Part shown: positions 25,157 through 37,938 of the stretch, in pieces
How the letters are laid out: each line of letters starts with the position of its first letter
Position numbering within the stretch: position 1 is the first letter of the stretch
Source: Sanghuangporus weigelae
Lineage: Eukaryota > Basidiomycota > Agaricomycetes > Hymenochaetales > Hymenochaetaceae
Direction of reading: 5' to 3'
Length of the DNA: 64,000 nt
Assembly: GCA_033182465.1 (NCBI GenBank)
Contig: CP137324.1
Coordinates: 124,001 to 188,000 of the forward strand
Position numbers and translations under genes: made by a program
Notes under the pieces: model-generated
Database searches by the model: none
What the model was told of the DNA's origin: nothing
Seen by the model: the letters and a program-made list of their open reading frames with translations, nothing else

Positions 25157-28100
25157 TCACTGCCCATCATGCTCTACACGAGCAGGTGTCGTAGCAACGC
25201 CCGGGGCTTGCGGCACATGCAGTTGAAGGACGGGTATAGGTCCAAGTACCGGCGCAAAAAAATGACGCTGTTCGTCAGCGCCAGGCGGAAACATAAGACC
25301 GGGAAGTTGCCCGTATGCAGGTGGTACAACGGGCACGGGAAGAGGAGCATGCATCATCTGCCCATGATACAATGCCACGGGAAAGTGTGGCGCAGTCATT
25401 AAAGGTGGTGGAACTCCGAGCGTAGGAGCATGGCCTTGAACAAGATGATCCAGCGCATGAATCTGTCCACAGTGTTCACAAGGCGCTAACGCCGGCTGCC
25501 GGGCAGCTGCTCGTGCTCCATCTGCACAGACCCGATCCAACGTCATGTCTACCGCTTGCATTCGAGCAAGAATCCCTTGGGCCTGAGCCTTGTACTGCTG
25601 AGGTGCATACCCTTGTGGTAGCTGTCGCCCTTCAAGTAGATGATGCGGTTGTATTTGTAGTGCCAGTTCAAGTCGATGGCCTTGCTCATGCCGGGCCTGT
25701 GCTTGTTGTCGTTCAGCCTCAAATTGCCGCCGCACACGTTCCTGGCTTTCCATAACTCGACGCCTGGCTTCTTCATTTCTCTGCAATGTTGTCTCCCGTT
25801 GCGCCGCAATTGCAGCTGTTCGCGCTTCCTGAGCCTCCCGAATGCGATCTCGCATAACCCTCAGCACCAAACCGCGTCTAGGTGCTTTCTGAGCCCCTCG
25901 GTCAGGATCAGGGTGCAGGGCTCCCGGTGGATGTGGCATGATCACAGCTCCTCCAGGCCGAAGTTTAGCGACGCCGCCGACGCCGACGGCGGCGACCGGC
26001 ATTCGTTGGATGAGATTTCTTAGCTGATCGAGACGAGCCATGCGTTCCAAAGGTAGTTGTCCTACTCGAGCATTGTTAGCAGCCGGCACAGCCTCTGGTA
26101 GTTCAACTTCTAACTGGTTCTTGTCAATCTCCGGATTCGCACTCTCCACCTCCTTTATTGCTCTCTCACGGGCTGCAGCAACCTGCAAATGTTCGATATG
26201 ATACACGAAATAATGAAAATCAATAAATGAACCGACCTCCTGATTATGACGTTGCTCAACCGGGTCCCACAGCTGACACTTCTGCTTTGAGGTACTAGGC
26301 TGTCCGTTCGTATTCGCCGGATGACGCTAGCGTCAAGTTATTAACAGAGTTGCGTCCAAACTCCATCCAACTCACTTGGTCGAAATGGTCATAGCCTTTG
26401 ATAATCTGGCGACAGATATAGCAAGATAATGTGCGACAATTCGGGCATGTCATCTTATTACACTGTCAAGGAAACTTCTCTTAGTGCCTCTTACGCAGGC
26501 ATATTAGTATGCAACTTACGCCAAACTCCTTGATGAACGCTTTCTTGCATGTAGGGCAATTTCGCATGAGAGCCTCAGCTGGAAAAGGATTAGTACTTTC
26601 CGTTCATACTGTTACCACCTACAACTCACTCATTGCCTCTTCCACTTTGTGGCGAGCATTCAGACCTGTGTCTTCTTCCGCTTCTGCAAGCAACATGTCA
26701 GAGCCGTTGAATTGACATGGAAGATTGATCATTACCTTTGCAACTTTTAGGAAGGTGATCCTGTGATTGCAAATAAGAAGGTTTTTCTATACTGAAAGAT
26801 CGACGCTTACTGCTTTCTTGCATGCTCGGCAGCTCACAGCACCGCAATCCTCACGCTCACATCGAAAGAGCTTTTCGTCGGGGTTGTCGATAACGGCCTT
26901 GTATTCGCAAAACGGACATTCTTCAAGTCCATCAAGTTCGGCCGCTTCAATCTCCTTCGCCTGCTTGATACGCTCGTAAAGTTCGAGAAGCTTCGCAGGA
27001 AGAAATCGCTTCAACTCTGCATCGGTGAAGGCCAACTTGCAGCCACTTTGGTCCATGCATACTATATTCGGATTGTGTTGGCCAAGCTGGTTCTCAGCGT
27101 AAGATGTTATGCAATCCTTGCAGAACAAATGGGCATCAGGACATTGGACCATTTTGTCCTAGAAAGACGAAAAAATTGAGTTCAAACGATTTCTGAAAAG
27201 GAAGTTCGTACAAAGTCATATGTATCGAAACAGCAGCCGCACTCAATACCATCCCCGCAAATTCCGTCGCTTTCGTCCTCTCCATTCGAAGGTGAATGAT
27301 CTTTAGTCGCGTCATCCTTCAGAGTCTCGACGAGCCAAGTATGCTCACGCTCAAACTCCGCGTCGTAGAACTTACCCTTGCCAGATAGTTTTGACGATGT
27401 CTTCTTAAGCGCGAAGAGGGGAGGATTCCGCGTGAGCTGTTCTCTCAAAGCCAGATGCGTTGGAGCATACAACAAGTTATTCGTGTGTAGAGTCTGCCGA
27501 ATATGTAGCAAGGGAATACGAGGAAAATCCGTCATCAATTGATTCTGTAGAGGATATCTCACTAATTGCAAAATATTCCAGACGGGAAAAACTAACCAAG
27601 GCAATTTCTGCGTAATGATCTCCGCCTTCAAATGGTCGGTCCCTAGATCCATAATTCTTCAATGCAGCATTTCCAGTCTCGACTGAGCCATCGTCTTCGC
27701 GTTTTCTCTTGCCCTTGTTGCGCTCTATCCTGGGGTAAGGTTGTTCGAACAAATAGTGGAGGACTGCTGCAACCACATCCGTCCCATGTGAGGGATGGTA
27801 CTGAAAGAGCAACGCGCGAGCATGATCAGGCTGTACATCGGGAATTACTTCCAGAACCTGAGACAGGTATAGATCCATAGGCGTTTCCTTGACGACTTCC
27901 TCAGAAGCAGGCGAACCCAGTCGAGTGGGGTTCGTATGACCACGCTGTATGTCCTGATCATTCGTCAAGTCGGTAAACGCCTTCTCCTTCTCTTTACCCT
28001 GGATAGCGTCTAGTGGTGCCTTCGTAATTTCTTCATCGTCGAAATGCTTAGGGGGATGAACCGTCAAATCAATAGTTTCTGTAGAAGAAATATGCGCGAT

Positions 28101-28256
28101 TTTCTGGAGCTTCGCAGGACGATGCTCGTTGGGCTGCTCATCCTCGCTGTCTGTGATCTCAATGATTCCCTCAGGAAAGCTAGACCTTGTTCGTGGCTTA
28201 ACGCGTCTTGAAGGCCCAGGATTTGGCTGTTGTGACCATGAACGCGCTCGGTTCAT
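25157..28256 (-). CDS. RBR-type E3 ubiquitin ligase (RNF216/TRIAD3-like)
   Basis: RING-between-RING ligase that passes ubiquitin through a thioester on RING2. The ATG at 28256 opens a disordered region with a SUMO-interaction-like stretch (IIEITDSEDE), then a CUE-like helical segment (LSQVLEVIPDVQPDHARALL). RING1 begins ECGCCFDTYDF and continues after an intron with MVQCPDAHLFCKDC. The IBR part is ECPFCEYKAVIDN with CEREDCGAVSCRACKK. RING2 is NCPTCKKAFIKEFGCNKMTC with CPNCRTLSCYICRQ; the cysteine in GCNKMTC is the expected catalytic position. The C-terminus is a long basic coiled coil (REAQEARTAAIAAQRETTLQ) followed by a Pro/His-rich tail. The order and spacing fit RNF216-like proteins of fungi. 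A likely target is not evident. Confidence 0.85.
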
Positions 28257-28641
28257 CCCTATGTGCGCATAGAGTTTCGCCACAGTTCAGGACGACGAAC
28301 AATATTTGGACGACGAGGTGACGATGGTGGATGGTACTGGCAGAACCTCACAAGGACGCGCGCCTGACCTAGGTCTTAAGGCTGAAATGTGGCTGTGCTG
28401 ACTCGCGCTGGACCTCTCATCTCGTCGAGGTTCCGTCGTCATATAACATAACACACAGGTTTTCATCAATCCAAAGGTTTCATTATTCTGAATCGTGAAT
28501 ATTCATGATATCTCTTAACAAATCGCGATACAGTACAAGCGTTAAGCATAGTATTCGAATTTATTTATCAGAGCAAAACCTAAGAAGGGACGGGACAAAC
28601 TACGAAGCGGGGAAGACAGGTGGTAGAGTCTAGTAAACAAT
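28257..28641. other. Intergenic region between E3 ligase start and peptide transporter B stop
   Basis: 385 bases on the upstream side of the E3 ligase gene. Contains the ligase promoter and the 3' region of transporter B. No element is recognised. Confidence 0.5.
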
Positions 28642-30825
28642 TCATTCTTTCTCAGATTTCTCGCTCTTGAATGGGACATGGCCATGCTCTTCGATACTCT
28701 CCTCGTCGGTAATCGCGTTGAGCGCATCTTCTTCCGCGTCGAGCTTCCGGAACGTGAGCCAGAAACCTATACCGGCGACGAAAGCAAACACAGCCATCGA
28801 GCCATAATTCCAGACCAACAAAGGATCGGAAGAGAGAGCTATGAAAAATTACGAATCAGTAATCGATGCTCCGATCAACGGAGATACGTGAGTTCTACGT
28901 ACAGACGAAAGCCTGCCCTATCGCACTCGAGATGGCGCTCATAAACAGGTAAATGCCCATAACAACACTGCGCATGTTCTTCGGCGCCTTCGTGTACGCA
29001 TACTCTAATCCAGTGATACTTGCAAAGATTTCCGACAATCCAATAAGGACGTACGGCCCGGACTGGATCCATACATTCAACGGGCTCACCAAGCGGTTGC
29101 CCTCCGCATCTTCGCAAGTGGCCGCCTGATATCCGCACGGATTGGTCTTGTACAGATAATGCTGCAGTACGGCTGCCCAGACCATCGCAGTTGTGCACGT
29201 GAAGAAGCCGGCGGTGATTCTCTTGATAGGTGTGAACCGAATCTTGTATCGGCGGAGGGCGGGATAGAGTAACAAGTCGCAGATAGGGATGAAGATGATG
29301 AGCGACAATGGATTCATGTTACTTAGAATGTCATTCGGAAGACCATGGGTCTCCATTGTCGCCGCCTGAGAGGTCAGATTGCCGCCGATCTGGTTGTATG
29401 AGAGCCCTGTACAAGACCGCGAACAACTTCATATCTTTCCACGGGAAGTGAGATGAAAGTGACCTACAATACACAGGGTACCAGACAAATACAGCGCACG
29501 CCTTGACACCTCTTCGAACTTCATCGACCCACTTATCGTCCCAGGTCATCCACACGGGTTTACCCTCATCGTGGAAATTTTGCAGAAATTTGCTCGGTTT
29601 CGCACGCTCCCAAAAGTCTGCGGCCTTCTGTTTACGCACAGTGGAGATAGGATTCCATGACCAAGTTCCGTACGCAGCCGTACGGTAGACCCGTATGGCA
29701 GTAGCAAGGACGGAACCCTGAGGTGGGGATCGGACGTACATGTTCTGACCAACGTGCAGAACGAGAGGAGCCGTCAGGAAGACCACTGTCGGGAGGAGAT
29801 AGGCAAGCCAGAAGCCGACATACTGAATTGAATAGTATTTTAGCAAGCCCCTTCGAAGGAGCAAGAGAGGAGATACCTTTTCGGAGTAGGTCATGCCTAT
29901 TTGACCTACCAGTGCGCCGATGTTAATGAACAAATAGAAGAACTGACGGAGATGAGATAAAATCCTGCCCAATACTTAGGAAGCTTACCATGTAGATACG
30001 GGTCGTCGTAAGCGCTGGATCCACAATGACGCGCTCGCCACTCGTCGTAGTCTGGACGTGGATCTTTCCTGTGTACTGTTCTGCTATGAGCGGAGAAATG
30101 TTGCTCTTGAAACCTCCAGTACCGGCGCCCATGATGATCACAGCCAATGTAAAGCACGCCAGTGCCCCATCGATATTCTCCAGAACCCCGGGAATGGCAG
30201 AGATGATCAAGAGTGTATGTCCAACGAGCGCTACAGCAATGGCATAGGAGATCGTCTTGAATCGTCCCCAGTAAGTATCCGCGAGATAGCCACCGATAAG
30301 GGGAGTAACATAGGCCCAGAAACTGTTGAATAGGGTTATAGCAGTAGCTGCGCGCTGCCCCTTTCCGAGTGCCCCGCCTTTCAAACAGTGATGTTATCAT
30401 TGCCCGAACACAACTGGGAGCCGCGACCTACTTTGTCCGTCTTCACCGCCGGCACCCGTCCTCGAGCCGGGAGGCATTGGTTGCTGGATAAAGTTGGTGA
30501 AGACAACAATCGAGCCTTCCATTACGGAACAAGTAAGCTCGAAGTCGACATGCGCGAGAAAATCTGTATACATACCGTAATACGAAAAGCGTTCGGCCAG
30601 TTCCACATATGCTATCAAATATGCACGGAACGGCAATCTATCTGGGATACGCCGTAGAGTGACCAGATCAACATCTGTCGGAACCTCATGTTCGCCATGT
30701 GTGTGTGTGAGCGATGGTGGATGCACTGATTCCGAGGAGGATTGCTTCCCCTCGCTGACTACCTCGGCGCGGGCCGCTTCAGCCAGACCTGCGAAGACTG
30801 CATCATCAGCTTGTTTGGTGACCAT
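28642..30825 (-). CDS. PTR2: POT/PTR2-family di/tripeptide transporter B
   Basis: Paralogue of the transporter at 9.1-11.3 kb, on the opposite strand. ATG at 30825 (MVTKQADDAVFAG). It has the same family marks: AYVELAERFSYYG in exon 1, FTNFIQQPMPPGSRTG, FNSFWAYVTPLIGGYLADTY, GAGTGGFKSNISPLIAEQY, and late helices VWAAVLQHYLYKTNPCGYQ and YTKAPKNMRS. Intron positions match copy A where I compared them, for example the break after YYG and after RTGAGGEDGQ. The tail ends SEKSEKE at the TGA 28642-28644. By eye most aligned blocks are around 75-85% identical between A and B. Cell role: import of short peptides, likely induced under nitrogen need, as is known for PTR2 proteins. Confidence 0.92.
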
Positions 30826-31384
30826 GTTGCTCGAGTGGTTTCTGCGCCGAAGACAGCAACAGGTGGCACTAAGAGGTTGATCGTGCGAAGAGTCGTCCCA
30901 GACAACTAGAATTTATGGCCAGGACCTTTTAATGCCAAAAGTGCCATAGGGCTGTTAAAAGAGCCATATGGAGCTGAATTCAAGCGGACGGCGACCACAC
31001 GATTGCACACGGTCGAGCTTGATAACATGGACCTCAAATTCAGTAAAGAAAGTCTTGGTTTGCAGAAAATGGACTCAAAAAAGGCTTGTGTCCTTGGAAG
31101 TGAAAACATTCCGAACATAACTTCCATATTTGGATGGTCAACAGTAGGCAGGTTTCGGGACTTTTTACGTGCTCGTACCAAGTCGTAGTCGTCGTGCAAG
31201 TTGACGTGCTCTTTGATTCGTATTGTGCCTTGAGAATGATCTGGGCACTCCAGGATAATCCCCTGAATTGGAAAGCGGAAAGGAAGATGCAATACACATA
31301 TGTTACTTCCCTATCAACATTCAGTAATACTCTACAGAACATGAAAACAAATAGATTACTTCTCTATCAGTGTGATGTATTATA
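30826..31384. other. Intergenic region between MetRS stop and transporter B start
   Basis: 559 bases. It must contain the transporter B promoter. A 128-codon minus frame (30906-31292) and a 130-codon plus frame overlapping the MetRS tail show no domain and are taken as chance. Confidence 0.5.
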
Positions 31385-34215
31385 TCAATTGCTGCGTAGT
31401 TTCTCGATCTCTCGAGCCAGCTCCGTTTTGAGACTTTTCAGCTCCTCAACCGTCGCACTAATTTCATCCTCTACTTCTTTCGTCTTTGGCGTCTTCGCCT
31501 TTATCATCCGGATAACGTCTCCTTGAGCAGCAATTTTGGTCTCGAGCGCAACGATCTCGGGCGTCTTTGGGCCTGTGTACTCGGCCTCCTTCTTTGCTGT
31601 TGCCTTTGCTGCTGCCGCTGCCTTCCGCTTCGATAGAGCCGGCGCCGGCGCCGCCTCGGAGGGTAGTGGCCCTGTTCCTGTTGCATCCTTTTGCCCAGCA
31701 AATTGGGCTCGCCAAGTCTCCGCCATTTCCTCTTTTATAGGTTTGAACAGATGTATAGGTTTTCCGAGCGTGTGACCAGGTAATATGTCAACGCCAAGAA
31801 CTTCGGGAACAGTCCGTTCTGGTGCGTTGAGTTGTGCCAAGAGTGATGCAGCCGTGGACGGCATGAAAGGCTCGACGAGTACCGAGAGCACGTAGATAAG
31901 ATTGACTGCACGGGTTAAGACTTGTGCACAGCGTGATGGACTAAAATCCTTCAGGGCCGTACCGAGCCCAGAGGATTGAAGATAAGCATTTCCCCGAGAC
32001 GATATTTGCATGACGATGTGGAGACCAAGTCTGAGCTTGACGGCCTCCAAGGCGTCAATGTATTGCTGCAGTAAGCTGTTTACGTCTGAGATAAAGTCCG
32101 CGTCATGTTCGTCATTGGACGATAGCGGGCCTTCCACGTCGCCGCCACTTGGAAGTACTCCATCGTAGTTCTTCGCCACGAAGGTCAACACTCGATTGAC
32201 GAAGTTGCCGAAACTTGATAGGCTAAGTTTGAACATGATGAGATAAAATATATTAATTTGAATCTTACTTCTTCAGCAGAATATTATTGTTGGCAGAAAT
32301 CTACACGCATAAAGCATGAAATATCCATTTTGCAACGGATAGAACGAATTTGATTCACTTACACATTCTGCCCACGAGAACATGGAGTCTTGAGTTTCCG
32401 GCCGTGAAGACAAGAGATAGTAACGCCAGACAGCTACCGGGATCCCAGTTTCTTTAGCTGCCGGTCCGAAGACACCACGGTTGTGGCTTTTGGAGAATTT
32501 CCCACCCTCATAATTGAGATACTCTAGGCAATAAGGGTTAGCAAACCGGCGAAATAGTTGTTTGTCTTGGTGCAAAATTTACCTGTGGTTGAAAGATGAT
32601 GCAGCATGGTCCAGTTACGGCCATCTCCTAGTTGAATCGACGGAAAAAATATCGTGTGGAAGTATACGTTATCCTTTCCCATGAATTGGTATAACTTGAC
32701 GCTTTCAGGATTGAACCACCATCTTTTCCACTCAGTGGTATAGTTTGCAGTAATGCTTGGGTATCCAATTGGCGCATCGAACTACCGCAACGAAATATGT
32801 CACCGGGGAAAACATTGATGATTCTATTCTTCTTACCCAAACATCTGAAATGGGATGCGGTTAGCGACTTCAGCACGCTATTATACACTATTAGGCACTT
32901 ACACAAAACTTTTCCCAACATCTCCTGATTATCGGCCCCTTCTATGTCAGGAACGGGGACACCCCAAGTGAGGTCCCGAGTCACGGGGCTTGGTCGCAAT
33001 CCTGCTTTCAACCGTGCATCGACTAGCACGCCATCATTATTGATGACAGCATTAGGTGACCAGTTGCCGGCCTTCCAAGAGCGCTTTATCCACTCCTCGG
33101 TGCGCGGTTGTATGGTATCCAGTCGTACATACATATGTGCAGATTCTCGTCGTGTGATCTTGTGTTCCCCGTGTACCAGGCAACGTGGATTGATGAGCTC
33201 TATAGCGTCCAGTGTACGACCACAGACGTCGCATTGATCGCCCCGGGCATCCTACGGATCATGAGAATATGTATGATTGCGCGACAACCGTTACATCCTT
33301 ACATCAGACCCACAATGTGGGCAGATACCCTCGACAAATCGGTCGGCGAGGAACCTGGAGGAATTGTCAGTCGTATGGAGCAGCTAAGAATCATATAATC
33401 ACTGACTTTTGACACCCTTCACAGTAGGTCTGCTCCTTCGTCTGCTTTTGGAGACAACCATTTTTGCTCAGGTTTATATAGATCTCTTGACAGATCCTGT
33501 AAATCCAAAGTAAGCCGTCTAGCATGTGATCAATTAGCGCAACGTGAAGAGGATTCACTCTGTATGATGTGGCGTTGTAGTCCTCCCAAAGTGATCAAAT
33601 CTTCGAATAAAAATTTCAGGAAAATAATCGCAGAAAGAAAAGAAAAGACTCACGCGATCTGAAACCAATCGTACGTCGCTCGATGCAGTAGATAGTACTT
33701 GTCACAAAGCTCTTGCGGCGTGATACCCTCTTTCAGTGCTTGGGTTTCAGTCGCCGTCCCGTACTCATCTGTGCCGCACACATATAGGGTACGTCGATTG
33801 CGCGTGCCTATTCGAAGAATCAGACTCGAGTCGGCCAGCGATCCTCAACGCAATGACGCACGATTATATCTGCAAGTTTTCCTCAGATGATCGATAAGGT
33901 GGCAGAGACTTGTGATACAAACCTCGCGAAAACATCGGCACTCAACGTACTCCCAATGATGTTACCTTCAAGAGACAGATTTATGAGAAACCCCGCCACA
34001 TGCATCACATTGATCACCCACCAAGATGAGGGACATTATTACAGTATGGTAACGCGGATGTTATGAGGACATTCTTTTCTCCTTCCTTCGGAAGTCTGTG
34101 AAGATTGGGATCAGTAACATCGAGTGCGCACGGTTGGTGCGTGCACGCACATTGCTTGGCCCTTGGGCGCAACTTCGCGCAGAAGGCCATCAGCAGACCT
34201 TATCTTCTGCGACAT
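31385..34215 (-). CDS. MES1: Methionyl-tRNA synthetase, cytosolic type, with C-terminal WHEP-like domain
   Basis: Class I synthetase charging tRNA-Met. The first exon (34215 inward) reads [15 protein letters not shown] and joins to [20 protein letters not shown], where PHLG is the HIGH motif, itself split by an intron near 34025. [14 protein letters not shown] follows. The zinc-binding knuckle region has CEGCQKFLADRF with CPHC and [18 protein letters not shown] is the KMSKS loop, near 32490. The anticodon-binding helical domain follows. The C-terminus has an Ala/Lys-rich linker then [17 protein letters not shown] and [14 protein letters not shown], which fits a WHEP-type tRNA-binding hairpin. 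The N-terminal GST-like domain of yeast Mes1 is absent: only about 30 residues precede the catalytic core. Stop at 31385-31387. Confidence 0.92.
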
Positions 34216-34654
34216 ACTTCTCGCTAAGCACTGATGATAGCTGAATGGGACGCGTCGATTGCGACAGATACCCAGAAGTCAGGAGTAAGAGTACCTGGTT
34301 GTATGCGATCTAGAAATCTTGTAGTTCCCACAGACAAATCTCTCTAAGCACGTCGATAAAGAAACCCCGAAAAAAATACTGGTGCACTTGATACGCGCAA
34401 CACAGACAATAGAGAAGAGAAGATCAAGGACAGGACAGAGCGAGACGTTGAAGGTGAAGGAAGATGTCAATCAAGAATTTCGTATGACTCGACTCGTCAA
34501 GTTGGATTACATAAGCATCGATACAATACAAGATCACAAAAATACGACACAAAATCGTCGGGAGCAAATAAAAGTCCTTGGTATAGTAATACAAGAAATA
34601 AATCAATACTCAAAGCGAAAAATAAGTTACGTCGTTAGTCATTACTGGTCATAA
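34216..34654. other. Intergenic region upstream of MetRS
   Basis: 439 bases between the MetRS start and the stop of the IMD-like gene. A-rich on the plus strand with several short repeats of ACAA and ATAA type. No gene seen. Confidence 0.5.
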
Positions 34655-37408
34655 TCACCGCCTCCCAAAACTAATTTTCCTCGGGCGCACGTTGCTTATT
34701 CCGCCTGTACTGTCCTGTTCGAGATATGCGAGCGATCCTCCAGCGATGCCAGCACCGGGAGCATACGCCTTCTTGGGATCAGATGAAGTGAATGCGTTTC
34801 CTACAACAGGCATACTGAGGCGTCGTATCCATCCTTTCGGCTTCTCCTTCTGTACGCGCGGCTGTGCAATGATCTGGACATGGGGGTTTGGGTTGCTATA
34901 CTGCGACGCAGAGCACACCTGACAGCCGCAATACGGTGCATGGTCGGGTCTTGATGGAGGATTCGAGGTAGAGGATGATGAGGAAGGAGAAGTGGATATA
35001 GCCAGGGGTTCTCCGTAGTGCGATACAGGTCTAGTTAAAGGCTCGCCGGCACCACTATGTGACGGAACAAGGTTGACCATGCTGTAGCTATGCTGTGGGT
35101 GTCCTCTCACAATAGCATCACTAGATTCTGCAGGTGACGCCACGTTGAGCGTACGGAGCCTCTCTCGTTCGCGCTCAAGTGCCTTGGTCTGCATCTCAAT
35201 CTCACGTTCGCGAGCTCGTAGTGCCTGGGCTTGTTCCCGTCGTTCTAGATCCTCTAACTCTTCGATACGCCGCCTGCGTCGCATAATATTAATCTCTGAA
35301 GCCGTCGGGCCCGGCTGTGCAGTTGTCTCATCGCTTTCATTCAACTTCTGAGTAGAGCCGGTGCTATTGTCTCTGCCATTATTCGGACCGCTAACCTGGC
35401 GAGGGCGATCGGAAGTAGGAGAAACTTGACCAATATCCCGAGGTGAAAGCGGCGCTGAATTGATTCCTGTAGGTGGTACATAACGACTAGCAAGGTCAGC
35501 CACCTTGTTCGGGACCCGAGGTATATCTCGTTCTCGCGGCGGAGCGGGTGAAGAAATATCCTGCAGAGAACGATGATCAGTCGGATGAAGATGAGTTACT
35601 GTTAAAAACCTACACCACGGCCCCATTTGTCTCTCATCGAGGCAACAATGCTGCCTCTACTCGCGACGGACTCAGTTCTTTCAATTGTTCCTGACACCTT
35701 GCGTTGCTGCATGCCGATTTCGTTCATGTCAGGAGATCCACTGTCTCGCCTACGGTTCTCAGGGGATTGCGGACGATCCATAAGATTTGTAGTGGTGACC
35801 TCTTGTTTATTAAAGTTCTCGCCATTTGTACTTGGAAACACAACTGGAGCAGAAGGGTGGTTCTGGCTGCCAGAGTATGAGCGCTCACTTTCGTTTGTTC
35901 TCGCAGAATTGGTTTGCTCCGAAGGCGTCGCGTCTTTCGTCGAGGCATTTGCCGCAGTGTTCTGCTGAGTTTGCCTATCGTCGGGTTCGCTTGCGCCTCT
36001 TGATTTGTCCACAGCGGACTTATCTTCTCCACCCTGAGATGATCTTTGCTCCGCCGCCGATTGCGCAAGGGGCGAAGATGGAAGCTGCGTCATCGCCGGA
36101 AGAGGAAAATGAGTAGGAGGTACAGGGAATGACGACAGCGATTCGATTGACCGGACCGAATCAGTATTCACCCTTTCGAATGTCGCGGGGAAGAAAGAGA
36201 TGGGTGGTGGACCACCGGATTGTGAACGACTTGGAAGAGATGGAGGCGCTGATGGAGGATTCTGAGTGGACGGATAAGAGGTAGTAGAAGCCGGTGGCAT
36301 CGAAGTACCTAAGCTAGCCGCTGATGAATATGCTGGAGCGGGCGAGCGTTGCACAGAAGAATCAGCTTCTGTGGATCCCGAGGCGGCTTTCGAGACTCGA
36401 ACTCCCATCTCGTCAACTGTACCGTTTGCATCCTTTCCGCCAGCGGCGTGGTTTGCATCCATGCTATTCTTATCATCGTGATCTCCGCTCCCGTTTGGTA
36501 CGTCAAACATCCACCCGCCCTCAAGGTATACTCGGCATTCCCCAATGCGGCCAATTACAGGAGCAAACTTTCGCACACAGTCACAGGCACGAGTCCATTC
36601 TGCATCCGCAGTACGGGATATACTGGAAGCTACATTATAGAGAATAGCATTGTGTCGCTGAGTTACGAATAAAGTATGGGTACTGTCAACAAGGTTTCGA
36701 TACTAAACAACGTTTTAATCGGTGGAGAAGATAAAGAGCTCACTATCTCTCCTGAGACATTTCAGGACCGACTACACTCAGCAAGTTCACGTATCGAGTG
36801 TGCTCTTCGCCTGCGTCACGGTCTTTCTTCTTCGCTTTCTTTTCATAGGCAAGGCCTGCAAAAAAGAATTATCAGCTTCATGGTTGAGCATCATAAGTCA
36901 AGAATAGGACTGACCAGCCTGCTTGATCTTTGTGTTTGCTGCACTAACCTTTTCATCATGATTCCTCTCTTCTTTCTGTGAAGTCAACACATGAGCAACA
37001 CGGGATCCAATATACGAATACCATATGCCGTACTGCAAGCTTCTTGAACCACTTCTTTAGGTCACTGCTCACTCCTTCGCATTCCTTGTCTATAATCTTG
37101 ACGAACTTGGCATCAATCTCTGCCAGGGACTCCAATAGACTCGCCACGGCACTCAATGCATTTCCTAGAAATTAGAAAAACAAGTTCAACATACGAATCG
37201 CTTCCGTGGACGAGATCTACTTACCGGCCAGCTCATTTGTTCCCTTTAATCCAACGGCGTCTTTCAACGCGCGCGCGAGCTTCTTTTGAACAAAAGCGAG
37301 AGCTTCAGCGGCCTGGCAATAGTCGTTGAACGCGTTCACGATGCTCTCAAGTGCCTTGCATGACTTGTGAATGTCGGTGCGCTCAATAAGCGGCACATTC
37401 GCCGCCAT
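34655..37408 (-). CDS. IMD/BAR-like membrane-shaping protein (820 residues)
   Basis: Six exons, 37408-37225, 37164-37034, 36975-36915, 36855-36744, 36682-35614 and 35560-34655, total 2463 bases, exactly 821 codons. Residues 1 to about 230 form a helical domain (IERTDIHKSCKALESIVNAF, FVQKKLARALKDAVGLKG, DKECEGVSSDLKKWFKKLA, AYEKKAKKKDRDAGEEHTRY, VTQRHNAILYNVASSISR), matching the inverse-BAR (IMD) type domain found in basidiomycete proteins; the family call rests on memory of this pattern. The rest is Ser/Pro/Gln-rich and disordered, with a charged coiled coil (IMRRRRRIEELEDLERREQA) and a C-terminal short Cys motif (YCGCQVCS) followed by a basic stretch (KEKPKGWIRRLSMP). Likely bends membrane and links it to the cell cortex or actin. 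Confidence 0.65.
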
Positions 37409-37938
37409 GATAGGATATCTCGTTGAGAGTCGTGACAAATATCTTGAAAGCGTTACAGTCTGAAATTGGATATGATGCCAGCGTGTCAACGGTCACGGTT
37501 GGTTGGGAATGACAGTGACCGAAGATGCTGGGTTGGGAGAAGCTGAACATAGGGGCGTAATCGACCAGACTTAGAATGATCGACGTTCGGTAATAGCCAC
37601 TTTTGGCTTTGAACTTTGCTTCCGACTGTCACTTACTCAGGTTCTGAACAATTCGCTAGTTCTTTTGGCATAGCAAGATGAAAGTGGTCGTCATCTATTC
37701 TGGCTCCTCTGAACCTATAGAAAACATGAGATCGGCTCCTCGCAAACCCACATCACCGGCGCAACGAAATAGCTTCCATCAATACATGTGCGTGGTGATG
37801 TACTGTAGAATCCCGACTCCGACGGTCGTTGTATAATCGAGCCACTCCAAACTGCTAGTTGAATGCTCATCTGAACCGCCGTCCTCGGTCGTCCCCGATA
37901 CTTGAGCTTTCGCCTCTCCGTTTTGGAGCTTTGCTGAC
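37409..37938. other. Divergent promoter region between IMD-like gene and phosphatase remnant
   Basis: 530 bases between two divergent start codons. No TATA element stands out. A 90-codon minus-strand frame overlapping it is chance. Confidence 0.5.

Noticed and set aside
9112-30825. Secondary-metabolite gene cluster
   Set aside because: Transporters and regulators are present, but there is no polyketide synthase, NRPS, terpene synthase or P450.
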